Translations under genes and position numbers: made by a program
Part shown: positions 46,665 through 56,023 of the stretch, in pieces
Numbering within the stretch: position 1 is the first letter of the stretch
How the letters are laid out: each line of letters begins with the position of its first letter
From: JBCBSS01 sp039819065
GTDB taxonomy: Bacteria > Bacteroidota > Bacteroidia > Cytophagales > Cyclobacteriaceae
Length of the DNA: 57,447 nucleotides
Reading direction: 5' to 3'
NCBI GenBank assembly: GCA_039819065.1
Contig: JBCBSS010000026.1
Coordinates: 1 to 57,447 of the forward strand
Notes under the pieces: generated by a model
What the model saw: only the letters and a program-made list of their open reading frames with translations
Database searches by the model: none
Told to the model about the DNA's origin: nothing

Positions 46665-48243
46665 TGGTTATTCGATTAAAAAGGGTAGACATTGTGACGT
46701 ATTCAATCCTTACCTTTACATCAGGTTTGGCAGCATACTCTTCCATCCTCTTCTTATCTTCAAGGATTTCATTAATATGTATATCAGAAGTGTCATGGGC
46801 AAGAATAACCAGTGAACGAGTTTCACCTTCTTTTATTTCGTCAGCCATTTTTTCAAACTTAGCTGCATACTTCATGTATCCTTTCTCACGTTGATTCAGA
46901 TATGACACATGGCCTGTAACAGTATCATTTAATGAAAGGTCTCCCGATGATTCCGTATTCCAGCTCACTGCACTGATTTTATTAGGATCAGAGCTACCTC
47001 CCCACAACAGTAAGTTCATGTTTTTTAATGAAGACTTAAAATGCTGATAGTCTTTAGCTATTGTAGCGTAACCCAATTTCAGCGAATCCAACTGACCATA
47101 TTTCTTACTCAATTTTGGGGCTATTTCTTCAAAAGATCTCCCATTCAATATACCGTTTCTCACTAACCGAATGTCAGGCCCTTTAAACCCAAAGTGAATG
47201 GCGTAATATTCTAATTGAGAGGCCAATCCGCCAGGAAGCCTTACAAACTTTGGATATATCTCATCATCATTAAGCTTCTTTTTAAAGGCTCTCACCTCTT
47301 TCATCGCTTGCTGAACCGAAGGGTATGTAGGATACTTGGTGCCTTCTGAGGCAGGGAACCATACTATATGATCAATATCTTCGTGTTGCGCATGAATTCC
47401 AATCTCACCTCCTGATTTTTGAAATTCCTGATATCTCTTCACATTCTCCTTCCATCCACCATTTTTACGCAACATATTCGACTTCACAATAAACCAAGTC
47501 ACATTATTCAGTTTTATCCTATCATGTAATACATCAGTTTTTGGAACCGGCCCATCATCGAATGACCAGGCTATAAGAATCGTCTTTTTACTTTTGACAT
47601 CACCGGCAATCTCGGAACCAGCTTTAGTCTTTGTTGGAGCATTAGAATTAAGCTCATTAACGTTTTCGCGCCTTTTTTCCGCCCCTCCAATATGACGATA
47701 TTTTAATATTGACCCATTTTTTAGCCTATTGAATTTAACCCCATCATTCAATGCTAAAAATTCATTCCAACTCATGTTGGTTTTCCCGGTATCCTTTAGC
47801 TTCTGCCAGACCTGAAATGCGTTACCATCACTTTCTTTAAATACATACTCTCTTACATTATCTCCATTTATATCAACTCCTAGTTTGCCCCTCATTTCCA
47901 CTCTCCAATACTTCTTACCATCTCCTGCTTTAAAAGAGACCACTCTATATTCAGTCCATTCTGGATTTTTTTGTAGCTTTTTCATCCTAGAATTGGCTTC
48001 CTGAGCAGTATTGAAGTATAAGTTTCCACCTTCGTCCTTGACCCAATTGTCCTGTTGAACTGCACTATTATCCTCAATAGTTTGGAAATGTGCTCCCACG
48101 CTGACCGTTTTTAAGGTTGAATTCTCAAAAGGATTAGCTAAAAAGTCCTTCTCCGGATCTTTGAAAGGGTTATCTAAAAGAGGTGATCCTCCAAGAAGAG
48201 GTTCGTATTTGGATTCGCGTTTATCAGGTTGTTGTTCTTTCAT
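46630..48243 (-). CDS. NodB-type polysaccharide deacetylase-like protein without signal peptide
   Basis: A protein of 537 residues. Seen: a charged, proline-containing N-terminus with no signal or membrane segment; two small domains (about 65-185, including GNLYFNTAQEANSRM and KKYWRVEMRGK); then a NodB-like domain from about 220 with FDDGP (228-232), GIHAQHED (282-289, metal histidines) and RLPGG (335-339), and AHDTSDIH near the C-terminus. In the family these remove acetyl groups from peptidoglycan or chitin-like sugars, and the key Asp and His residues are present. Without a signal peptide it either acts in the cytoplasm or is delivered another way, for example as cargo of the toxin locus beside it (inference). 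It overlaps the downstream lipoprotein gene; a terminator separates it from the DUF4157 genes. Confidence 0.78.
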   Translation of the reverse strand: MKEQQPDKRESKYEPLLGGSPLLDNPFKDPEKDFLANPFENSTLKTVSVGAHFQTIEDNSAVQQDNWVKDEGGNLYFNTAQEANSRMKKLQKNPEWTEYRVVSFKAGDGKKYWRVEMRGKLGVDINGDNVREYVFKESDGNAFQVWQKLKDTGKTNMSWNEFLALNDGVKFNRLKNGSILKYRHIGGAEKRRENVNELNSNAPTKTKAGSEIAGDVKSKKTILIAWSFDDGPVPKTDVLHDRIKLNNVTWFIVKSNMLRKNGGWKENVKRYQEFQKSGGEIGIHAQHEDIDHIVWFPASEGTKYPTYPSVQQAMKEVRAFKKKLNDDEIYPKFVRLPGGLASQLEYYAIHFGFKGPDIRLVRNGILNGRSFEEIAPKLSKKYGQLDSLKLGYATIAKDYQHFKSSLKNMNLLLWGGSSDPNKISAVSWNTESSGDLSLNDTVTGHVSYLNQREKGYMKYAAKFEKMADEIKEGETRSLVILAHDTSDIHINEILEDKKRMEEYAAKPDVKVRIEYVTMSTLFNRITNENVETFTPKY

Positions 48244-48596
48244 CAGTTGCTTGTATTAGGATAGAGTGAAATTAATTAATGGAATAGTAACAACGAAATA
48301 GAACTTCTGTTATTGAGGTTCTGAAAATAATCATAGACCTTATTTTGGAGAGCTAAGTCGTACTAATCTAATGTCGAATAAGACTGGTGAAGTTCAGGGT
48401 AATACATAAAAAAACAGCCTTTGCCCGATGGGTTGAGGAGCTGTTTTTCTTGGCAAAATCGGTGTGTGAATTGCAGCAAATAATGCTTAGTGGAGAAAGA
48501 TATCGCTTCAGTTAACTCGCAGAAGCGATATGACTGTTTCTTAGTTTTTAGTTCCTTATTAAAATCAAGCCTGGGTTAATTAAGCTAAAACCCAAA
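48244..48596. other. 353 bp non-coding gap
   Basis: AT-rich. Apart from the hairpin terminator near 48409-48448 and a weak promoter-like TAATTTCA close to the NodB-type start, nothing recognisable is seen. Confidence 0.5.
48409..48448. terminator. terminator after the giant DUF4157 gene
   Basis: AAAAAACAGC (48409-48418) pairs with GCTGTTTTT (48440-48448), with further pairing (CCT/AGG) toward a 13-16 base loop. On the minus strand the stem is followed by seven T. It closes the DUF4157 unit and makes the NodB-type gene a separate transcript. Confidence 0.7.
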
Positions 48597-51500
48597 TCAA
48601 TCCCCTTCCACCCTTAGATCAGGGTGTCGGCTTTGAATGATCTCCCGGTAGGTATTTGGCATAGCAAACTCCATCTGTAGGTTATCAGCGTCAAGGGCAT
48701 ATTGCCAATTATTTCCTATGGCTTTCTCCCTGATGTGGTCAAGTGATATTCTGATCTCTGTTCTTCGAATACTACTGGCCACACCACCAAGTAGTGGCGC
48801 AGAGCGCTCTCCACCACTGAATATAAAACCTGCCTCTTCAAAGTATCTCCTTGCCTCCGGACTTCTTCTTACCTCTAACCAGAACCTTCCTCTAGTAGTG
48901 TTGTATAGTGTTTCATAGTTACTGGCTATAAGTTGATGCCTACTCAAAGTTCTGGATTTAGCAGCTTCCCAAGCGGCCCTTACGGCTGGATTCTCCATTA
49001 ATGTATGTCCGATCACCTGTCTAATTCTGGCTACGGCCATTCTCCGCGCCCTATCACCTACTTCGTCAGCCTGAAGTGGTATATCTTCTATATCCAACCT
49101 TCTTCTTTGTCTGGTCGGTACTCTACGACCATCGACTCTAGGCCTCTGGCCTCCCGTCACTCGAGGGCTTTCTGCTAATTCATCAAAGCCACTTACAAAT
49201 TCATCTATCTCTTCATCGGTAAATAGTCGGCGTGCATCCGCTGCCTCGCTCGTGGCACCATCCCCTGCCCTGGCTATATCCTGAAGGCGGTTTCGCAGAT
49301 CCCTTGCGGCGTTCATAGCATCATCCACGCTTTCAAAACCTCGCATCCTTCTTAGGTCATCTAGTCTTTGGGCTAACTCAGGATGGCTACCTAATTCAGC
49401 AGCAAAATCGTCACCAATACTCCTTATATCCCTTACCAGTTGTCTGCCTATAGCGGTTTCTATTAATCGGTTGGTCTCCCATTGTTCCCCGGCTTCATCC
49501 AGCATTTCCTCGAACATGCTTCTTCTACCGGATTGCTCAATGGCATCGTCAACCATTTCATTGAAATCTGGAACAATTACACACGTAGGGTCGGTAAATC
49601 GGCACCACCTGCCATCGAGCCTTCGCCTCCAAACATGGTCTCCGACAGGGACTTCCACGACATAACCTGGTTCGGTAGATCTCCTCATATTTTGAAGGTT
49701 GGCCTGTATTTCTTGAACGTCGACATTAGAAAATGCACGCTCGCCTGTTCTCGCTACCCTGCCGGATTCATCTGCCACTGCATCAGCACCTTCAATGGTA
49801 CTTGCGGACCTTGGTGTCGTACCTTCTATACGTGCAAGCCGTTGATCAAGTGCATTCGATACCTCATCCATTTCCCTTGTGAGTTGTTGGGCCACTTCTT
49901 CGTTACCATCGGACATAGCAGCGAATAGTCTCTGTTCAAGGTCATCGAGCCTTTGGATCGATTGTTCATAAGCTTCATCAGCCATCTGAAGTCTACCGGT
50001 GGCACTTAGCCTTCTTATTCTATCCCTGACCCGTCTCGCCAAACTGAGTGTTGCAGTGAACGCATTGGAAGCGACCTCGCTAACTTGGGCGCCTCTTCTT
50101 CTTAGCGCGTCCCCAACGGCCTCGATCAGTTCAGTAATAAAAACCCTGGCGCGCTCAAATTGAGGTGGCATCATCCGGTTGGCAATCTGTCGTATCCTAT
50201 TCCATCTCTGGGTGCTGATGTCCATTATCCTTCTTAGAACGGTACCCCCTTGTTCCATCACACGTGTCCATATCCGTCCACCCGTACTAACGAAATCAGC
50301 CCAGCGTCTTCTTACCAGGTCAAAAAGAACTGTGATGCCATCAAGCGCCCTTGGGAATAACCTCTCAATCAAATTCAGCGCCCGACCGGTAACGCGGGTC
50401 ACAACTCGTCTGGCATGGCGCCTTGCCCCCCTCATCAATATCTTGCTTAGCCCTTTGATAGCACTTCCTGCTTCCGGAACAATACCTATCAGCGTAAATA
50501 CTAGTCCTAACCACCTCAAAGGATTAGTCAGTTCGTTCCTTTGCCGGTCAGAAAGGAAATAGATATGTGCTATAATGTCCCTGGCATCTGAAATCTGGTC
50601 GAGGACTGGAATAAGGCTGATTGTAGTGTCGGTGCCTATAGCCACAAGATCAGGATCTTCATTGAACTCACCCATAAGGCCATCCACCATTGAATAGAAT
50701 GTTCCTTCAAATTCTTCCCGGAAACCTTCTAACCCGGTGATTCCCCTATTCCCTAGTTCACTAATAAGACGGTTATGGAACAGCAGATGGTGAAACATTT
50801 CGGCATTACCAGACCTAACCCTTTCCAATACGCGTCGAACACGTGTAGAATCCAACTCAAGATCATGAACGAGTTTGTTTGCCACCACAGTAGCATGAAC
50901 TCCTGCACCGGCACCTGGCCCCGCTAACGCTTGTATATTGCTCCTGTGCCTTCTATAATAGCGCCGCATATAGCGAATAGCATTAGGCACTGCCTGCCTT
51001 CTCCTTTCCGTCGCTGCTTCAGTCCTTCTCTGCTGCGCCAATGCCCTTCCCGCGCTGACGACTTCACCTCTACCCAATAGCTGCGATGCTGTGCGAAGCT
51101 GTCGATTGACCTGTTGCAACAAGGTGTCTGTGACTATGCGCTGGCTTTGATCCAGCCTTATGGTTTGAAGGGCTTCCATAATTGCCCTGAGCGTCATTAA
51201 GGCCAGATGGACATGTCCGAGCCACCTGTACATATGCTGTGTATCAAAAAGGTTTTCACTTACAATTCTTCTTCCTAACGCCATGGCGCGATTGCGTTGC
51301 GTTGTTTCCTGCCGGTTAGCATGCCTCAAATTAACAGGATTACCTCGCAGACGAACCATCAACGGCACGGACAATCGATAGATGCCGGTTATTTCAAACA
51401 AGTTATCTGTATCGGATACTAACTGCTCATACTCCCTTGCCAGTCCTAATGCTCGTTCGGCAAGTTCAGGGTGGGCTCGCCTGAACTCTTCATAAGTATC

Positions 51501-53984
51501 ACGCTGAACCATACCACCAGCCGCGCCTTGCTGCTGAACAACGTGTGTCAATTCATGTCCTAACAACCTTCTGCCCTCATGAGACTCGCTATTATATTGC
51601 CCTTGATTGAAGAAAATATGCTGACCACTGGTAAAAGCTTTAGCGCCCAATTGCTGACTTGCTTCCTGGGCATTAGCATCCCGGTGTATCTTCACACCAC
51701 TGAAATCAGCACCCATCTTCTGTCCCATGTCATCGGCTACCTCATTGGGCAAAGGTTCTCCGCCGCCTTTCATTCCTGTAATATCACTTTCTAGCTGTGA
51801 AGGAGCCTGTTTGACATCGGTGATACTACTTCCAAAACGGGACGAAGCATCCGCCTTCTGCTGCAAGTGTATTTCTTCCTCCTGATCCTCCATTCTCATG
51901 ATTCGATCAGCCACCGTATCTGCTTCTTGCTCATATTTATCTCCCGGTTGACCCACTTTAAGCTTTGGTTGTAAACCAACCAAGTCAATGCGTCCCATGA
52001 AATAAGCAGCACGGAAGTTATCATCTCCTTCTAATTGGCGTACCCTCTCAGCATTGTTAGAATCAGGTTGGTAACCCCTGGTAGAAGGTGGAATAGATAC
52101 TCCGTTACAAGCGTTAGGGCTTAACCCTACTTCGAAGGTGGATCTATAATTGGCATTTCCACTGGCTCTTTGTCTGATGTCATCATACAGTTGATTACCA
52201 AGAATTTCCGTAAACCCTTCAGAGAGGATCTTTCTTCCCGCTCTTATTCTAAAAAACCGATCATCTATGTAGACATGTACCAACTCATGGCAAAGTGTCG
52301 CTATGTGTTTCCACCTTGCCTCACATTCTCCGGTATTTTGATTGTTATATTGGAGGTTGATAGTCACTTCAGCCGAAGAAGATCTATGCTCCGTGAATGA
52401 CTGCCATGATAGTATGGCATTGAGATCAGCAATGACCTGGGCTTCCGTTAAGAGTTGTTGCATAATGCTTTCGAACACTAGCTGGTCTGCTGAACAACGG
52501 GGGTCAAAATTGACCGTGGACCATAAGCCTGCCCTGGAAGCCTGCTGATCCGCTCGATTGGCAATAAAAGCTGCTCGCACATCGGCATCTATAGCTCCGG
52601 GAGCCGTGCTGGCTTGCAGATGTGCTGAATATTGCCAAGTGGTCAGATAATCCCTGGTACGCCCTCTGCCCATATAAGGAGAAAAGAAGTTAAGCGCTTC
52701 GGCTTGAATAATATCAGCAACCGATCCGACATCAGCAATATTACCTGAAGAAATGTTGGCACCTGAAACGTTGGCGGCCCTTGTACTTAAATATGACCTA
52801 ACCAACGGTGGTAGTTGTGCTCTCATTACTGGCTCATCCAATTGCGCTGATGGTTGTCTTGGTGCGGGACAGGCAGCAGTTGAAGTTGAGCTAGCTGTAC
52901 CACGATTATAAAATGTACGGGCATATAGCCCGGCCCTTGATGCGGAAGGAGCTGTAAGGCCACTGGTAAAAGTGATCTCAAACCAACCACTTACCCTTAG
53001 TACCTCTTCCTCATATTCATAAGTAGTGCTACCGCCCAATGGAGCATATACGGCCTGTGGAGCATGGTTTATTAGCCTTTGAATAGCCTGTTCTTTAACC
53101 AGGGCTGGTTGAGGATTATCCATCAATAAATCAAGCCCAAACAATATCCATTGCCTCTGCGAATCACTTAAAGGTCGAATTTGATCAAGTATTGGTTGTG
53201 CCAGGGCAGAACCGTTCCAGACGGTAAATAACTCTTGAATTTTATTAACAGAATTATAACCGATTACTTCGCCATAATTTACCTGGATAGTTTGATTACC
53301 CACTGAGAACTGCGCCTTGGAGAGAAAATCCGGTTTGCTTTTTTGCTGCACAACATGGGTCAACTCATGTGCCAGCAAATGTTTACCGTTTTGAGAGGAA
53401 GCATCGTATTCTCCCCTGTTAAAATAAATGTCATTGCCTTGGGTAAACGCCCTGGCACCCAGTTGATCATTGGCCGAAATGGCGTTGGCATCTGTATGTA
53501 CTTTGACATCACTGAAATCTTCACCCATCTTACTACCCATGTCTTCAGCCAAATCTTGTGGTAAAGGTTCGCCACTGCCTTTCGTGCTTCTAATGTTACT
53601 TTCCAGTCGGCTTGGAACCTGAGAGGGGTTTTCGTCATCACTGCCCGCACCAAGGCTAAAACTCATACCAGCGGGTTTCATCCGAATCTCTTCTTCCGAT
53701 TCTTCTACACTCATTTGAAGCGTAGGTTCAGGGTTATGGCTTGGCATAGCGCTACCGATGGGATTGCCCATCGCCTGCATGGGCAATGCTTCGGCACCTA
53801 CCATCTGGGGGGATCTTTGGACATCAGCCGGTTGCATGACCCCTGGAGTGGTAACATCCACAAGCCCGGCATCCTCTATGTTGTCATGCTCCTCATGTTT
53901 TCTGGATTCATGCGTAGCTGTGCCAGACTCAGATTGACCGGTGAGGTTAATACTATCTCTATTTTCCAGGGACTTGGAGACCAT
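48597..53984 (-). CDS. giant two-DUF4157 protein with internal zincin and HNH-like C-terminal toxin domain
   Basis: A protein of 1795 residues. Seen in order: a disordered N-terminus (1-100); a DUF4157 domain (about 135-215, GEPLPQDLAEDMG to HELTHVVQQ, HELTH at 206-210); a middle region with a second zincin motif HELVH (566-570) and EGFTE 19 residues later; a new module start LKVGQPGDKYEQEADTVADR (675-694) and a second DUF4157 (about 740-818, HELTH at 810-814); a long Arg-rich helical region with a hydrophobic stretch (about 1150-1220); and a C-terminal block (about 1690-1795) with LDHIREKAIG, ALDADNLQ and REIIQSRHPDLR, an HNH-like nuclease pattern (H1750, N1768, H1788). DUF4157 is an N-terminal module of toxins and eCIS cargo. 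It looks like two cargo proteins joined in frame. No signal peptide. Confidence 0.85.
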   Translation of the reverse strand: MVSKSLENRDSINLTGQSESGTATHESRKHEEHDNIEDAGLVDVTTPGVMQPADVQRSPQMVGAEALPMQAMGNPIGSAMPSHNPEPTLQMSVEESEEEIRMKPAGMSFSLGAGSDDENPSQVPSRLESNIRSTKGSGEPLPQDLAEDMGSKMGEDFSDVKVHTDANAISANDQLGARAFTQGNDIYFNRGEYDASSQNGKHLLAHELTHVVQQKSKPDFLSKAQFSVGNQTIQVNYGEVIGYNSVNKIQELFTVWNGSALAQPILDQIRPLSDSQRQWILFGLDLLMDNPQPALVKEQAIQRLINHAPQAVYAPLGGSTTYEYEEEVLRVSGWFEITFTSGLTAPSASRAGLYARTFYNRGTASSTSTAACPAPRQPSAQLDEPVMRAQLPPLVRSYLSTRAANVSGANISSGNIADVGSVADIIQAEALNFFSPYMGRGRTRDYLTTWQYSAHLQASTAPGAIDADVRAAFIANRADQQASRAGLWSTVNFDPRCSADQLVFESIMQQLLTEAQVIADLNAILSWQSFTEHRSSSAEVTINLQYNNQNTGECEARWKHIATLCHELVHVYIDDRFFRIRAGRKILSEGFTEILGNQLYDDIRQRASGNANYRSTFEVGLSPNACNGVSIPPSTRGYQPDSNNAERVRQLEGDDNFRAAYFMGRIDLVGLQPKLKVGQPGDKYEQEADTVADRIMRMEDQEEEIHLQQKADASSRFGSSITDVKQAPSQLESDITGMKGGGEPLPNEVADDMGQKMGADFSGVKIHRDANAQEASQQLGAKAFTSGQHIFFNQGQYNSESHEGRRLLGHELTHVVQQQGAAGGMVQRDTYEEFRRAHPELAERALGLAREYEQLVSDTDNLFEITGIYRLSVPLMVRLRGNPVNLRHANRQETTQRNRAMALGRRIVSENLFDTQHMYRWLGHVHLALMTLRAIMEALQTIRLDQSQRIVTDTLLQQVNRQLRTASQLLGRGEVVSAGRALAQQRRTEAATERRRQAVPNAIRYMRRYYRRHRSNIQALAGPGAGAGVHATVVANKLVHDLELDSTRVRRVLERVRSGNAEMFHHLLFHNRLISELGNRGITGLEGFREEFEGTFYSMVDGLMGEFNEDPDLVAIGTDTTISLIPVLDQISDARDIIAHIYFLSDRQRNELTNPLRWLGLVFTLIGIVPEAGSAIKGLSKILMRGARRHARRVVTRVTGRALNLIERLFPRALDGITVLFDLVRRRWADFVSTGGRIWTRVMEQGGTVLRRIMDISTQRWNRIRQIANRMMPPQFERARVFITELIEAVGDALRRRGAQVSEVASNAFTATLSLARRVRDRIRRLSATGRLQMADEAYEQSIQRLDDLEQRLFAAMSDGNEEVAQQLTREMDEVSNALDQRLARIEGTTPRSASTIEGADAVADESGRVARTGERAFSNVDVQEIQANLQNMRRSTEPGYVVEVPVGDHVWRRRLDGRWCRFTDPTCVIVPDFNEMVDDAIEQSGRRSMFEEMLDEAGEQWETNRLIETAIGRQLVRDIRSIGDDFAAELGSHPELAQRLDDLRRMRGFESVDDAMNAARDLRNRLQDIARAGDGATSEAADARRLFTDEEIDEFVSGFDELAESPRVTGGQRPRVDGRRVPTRQRRRLDIEDIPLQADEVGDRARRMAVARIRQVIGHTLMENPAVRAAWEAAKSRTLSRHQLIASNYETLYNTTRGRFWLEVRRSPEARRYFEEAGFIFSGGERSAPLLGGVASSIRRTEIRISLDHIREKAIGNNWQYALDADNLQMEFAMPNTYREIIQSRHPDLRVEGD

Positions 53985-54003
53985 TACATATTAGTCCTGT
54001 TTA

Positions 54004-55299
54004 TCAGAAACAAGCTTCGACAGCCGCTTCAGCGATTTCATCAAGATCTCCCATAGTAGCTTCGTCCCAAAATGAATGATCTTTTTTTACTCCAATACGA
54101 CCTGAAAGGCATTCAACAGGTAGTTCATCCTCCTTTAGGGTCGGGAAATCCATAAACGCTTTACTTATATCAATTTTCTTATTGTTCTTCTTGATTTCTT
54201 TCTTAACTGCTTTATAAAAATAACGGTAGCCATCCTTAGGCCTTTTATTCTTATTTGACTTGGGTGTCGGCACTATTCCTCCCTTATCCCTTTCGCCTAC
54301 AGGTACCTGCGGAAGCTTACCACAATGCTGATTGGCTTTCTCAGCTATTTTCTCGTCTGTAACACCACAGTTGTGCATCAGCTCGTGAATGATCGTTGCA
54401 GCTAATGTCCACCTGCCTATTTTGTAGGATTTGTTGGTGTAAGCAATATTATCTCCGGGACTATCACCCTTTCCATAGAGTCCTTTCTCAGCCTTAGGAA
54501 TTTTCCACAGTTGTGCTTTATCAAAGGCCGCTTTGATATCACCTGACTTGGCGTGTTTTTTCACATATTCACTACAACCTTTCTTGGTAATCGCCTTTTC
54601 TACGATCTTCTTAGTGGCTTCCAGCCGCTTTACTTCTTTTTTTGGTACGTGTGCCCAGCCCTTATGGGGTGGCTCACCACCGGTATCCTTAGAGCGTATG
54701 GCATAGCGTTGTATATTGGGTGTATCCTGAGTGGCTTTTTGTTGCACTACATGGGTTAGCTCATGGGCCAAAAGCCGCTTGCCATCAGATGAGGTAGGGT
54801 TGTATTGACCGGCTCCGAAATAAATGTCCTTGCCTTTGGTAAAGGCTTTGGCGCCCAGTGTCTCGTTCATTTCTTGGGCATTGGTGTCCGCATGTACTCT
54901 AACCCCACTAAAGTCAGCACCAATTTGCTCGCTCATTGACTCATTGACTTGCTGCGGTAAAGGTTGACCTGATCTCCCTGAAAGTCCGTTTTCTACGGAT
55001 GCGGGTGCCTGAATACCCATTGATGGTGTACTGCCGGATGGGCTCATCCTTACCTTTTCTTCTTCACAGTCTTTGCATTTCATGTGCAATATGCCGGAAG
55101 ATTCGGACTGGCCTTTCATCATCACTTCATCTTCTTTCTCAGACCTTTGCATAACCCGGTCTGCCACAGCATCGGCTTCTTTTTCAAAATGGTCGTTGGG
55201 GGACCCTACTTTGAGCTTAGCTTGAACGGGCCACGATTGACTCTCAGCAGATTGGTGGTTATTAGTGCCTTTAGGTAATGCTGAAGCCGTTCGAGCCAT
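54004..55299 (-). CDS. DUF4157 protein with C-terminal HELMH metalloprotease-like domain
   Basis: A protein of 431 residues. Seen: the usual module start AKLKVGSPNDHFEKEADAVA (27-46); a CxxC (CKDC, about 75-78); a DUF4157 domain (about 112-188) with HELTH at 179-183; a basic linker; and a second zincin motif HELMH (305-309) followed by NCGVTDEKIAEKA, then a Lys-rich tail ending AVEACF. The C-terminal domain is probably the effector, a secreted-type metallopeptidase; the third zinc ligand is not certain. No signal peptide, as expected for eCIS cargo. It ends 19 bp before the giant gene starts and begins 19 bp after the helical protein gene. Confidence 0.85.
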   Translation of the reverse strand: MARTASALPKGTNNHQSAESQSWPVQAKLKVGSPNDHFEKEADAVADRVMQRSEKEDEVMMKGQSESSGILHMKCKDCEEEKVRMSPSGSTPSMGIQAPASVENGLSGRSGQPLPQQVNESMSEQIGADFSGVRVHADTNAQEMNETLGAKAFTKGKDIYFGAGQYNPTSSDGKRLLAHELTHVVQQKATQDTPNIQRYAIRSKDTGGEPPHKGWAHVPKKEVKRLEATKKIVEKAITKKGCSEYVKKHAKSGDIKAAFDKAQLWKIPKAEKGLYGKGDSPGDNIAYTNKSYKIGRWTLAATIIHELMHNCGVTDEKIAEKANQHCGKLPQVPVGERDKGGIVPTPKSNKNKRPKDGYRYFYKAVKKEIKKNNKKIDISKAFMDFPTLKEDELPVECLSGRIGVKKDHSFWDEATMGDLDEIAEAAVEACF

Positions 55300-55318
55300 T
55301 TTGTGGTGTTTTTGTTAA

Positions 55319-56023
55319 CTACTTATTATCGTCATCATGGTCTAATCCCGAGAAGACCTTAAATCCACCCAAGTCAAGCGAATCTGATATCGACTGCTTC
55401 ACCGATGCCTGAATACGCTCTTCTTGCTCCTTCTTTGCTTTCTCTGTATCTAATTCATCAAAAAGATCTTGGCCTAAGGATTTGATGATATCTTCTATAC
55501 TCTTACCAAGATTTTGTGGTTGCTCAAGCTTTTCGGCCAGCTTTCTCAGTTTTTCAGATATCCCGTTCAGTGTTGTTTTTCCGTCATTAGAATTGAGGTA
55601 TTCTTTAATTCTACCGGATATATCTATCTGCTCTTGAGCCTCCTTTTCAGGTTCATGGACAAGTCTATCATCATCCAATGGCACCACCTCCATAAAGCTT
55701 TCGACCATGGCTTGAATAGCTTTGCTTTGTTTGAGGATGTGTGCTTTGCTGTCGTCATCTTCATCTCCCAGAAAGCCTACAAGGTTTCTAAAATGACGCT
55801 TAGTCTTTTGCATGGATTCTTCTAAAGCCTGCTCTAAATGGGATTGCGCTTCTTCAGAAGTAACCTTGAATTGGCTTATGCGTTCTGTATCCACTCTTTT
55901 CTCATTTCCTGCTATGGATTCTATTATTTCACTACCACTTTCCAGCGCATGGTCATCAGGAATTTGATAATGCTGGCTTCTATTTTGAGAGAACCAAATG
56001 GTGGTACCGCTTTTGTTCATCAT
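55319..56023 (-). CDS. acidic helical protein of unknown function in the toxin locus
   Basis: A protein of 234 residues, no signal peptide or membrane segment, rich in Glu, Asp, Lys and Gln, and predicted mostly helical (SEEAQSHLEQALEESMQKTK, KTTLNGISEKLRKLAEKLEQ). No family recognised. Its ATG overlaps the stop of the PoNi-like gene by 4 bp (ATGA), so the two are co-translated. Position between an immunity-like gene and two DUF4157 genes suggests a chaperone, adaptor or loading factor, but there is no sequence proof. Confidence 0.7.
   Translation of the reverse strand: MMNKSGTTIWFSQNRSQHYQIPDDHALESGSEIIESIAGNEKRVDTERISQFKVTSEEAQSHLEQALEESMQKTKRHFRNLVGFLGDEDDDSKAHILKQSKAIQAMVESFMEVVPLDDDRLVHEPEKEAQEQIDISGRIKEYLNSNDGKTTLNGISEKLRKLAEKLEQPQNLGKSIEDIIKSLGQDLFDELDTEKAKKEQEERIQASVKQSISDSLDLGGFKVFSGLDHDDDNK

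Noticed and set aside
54553..54759. Small hydrophobic plus-strand frame
   Set aside because: Antisense to the DUF4157 zincin gene; its hydrophobicity comes from the Lys-rich strand read backwards.
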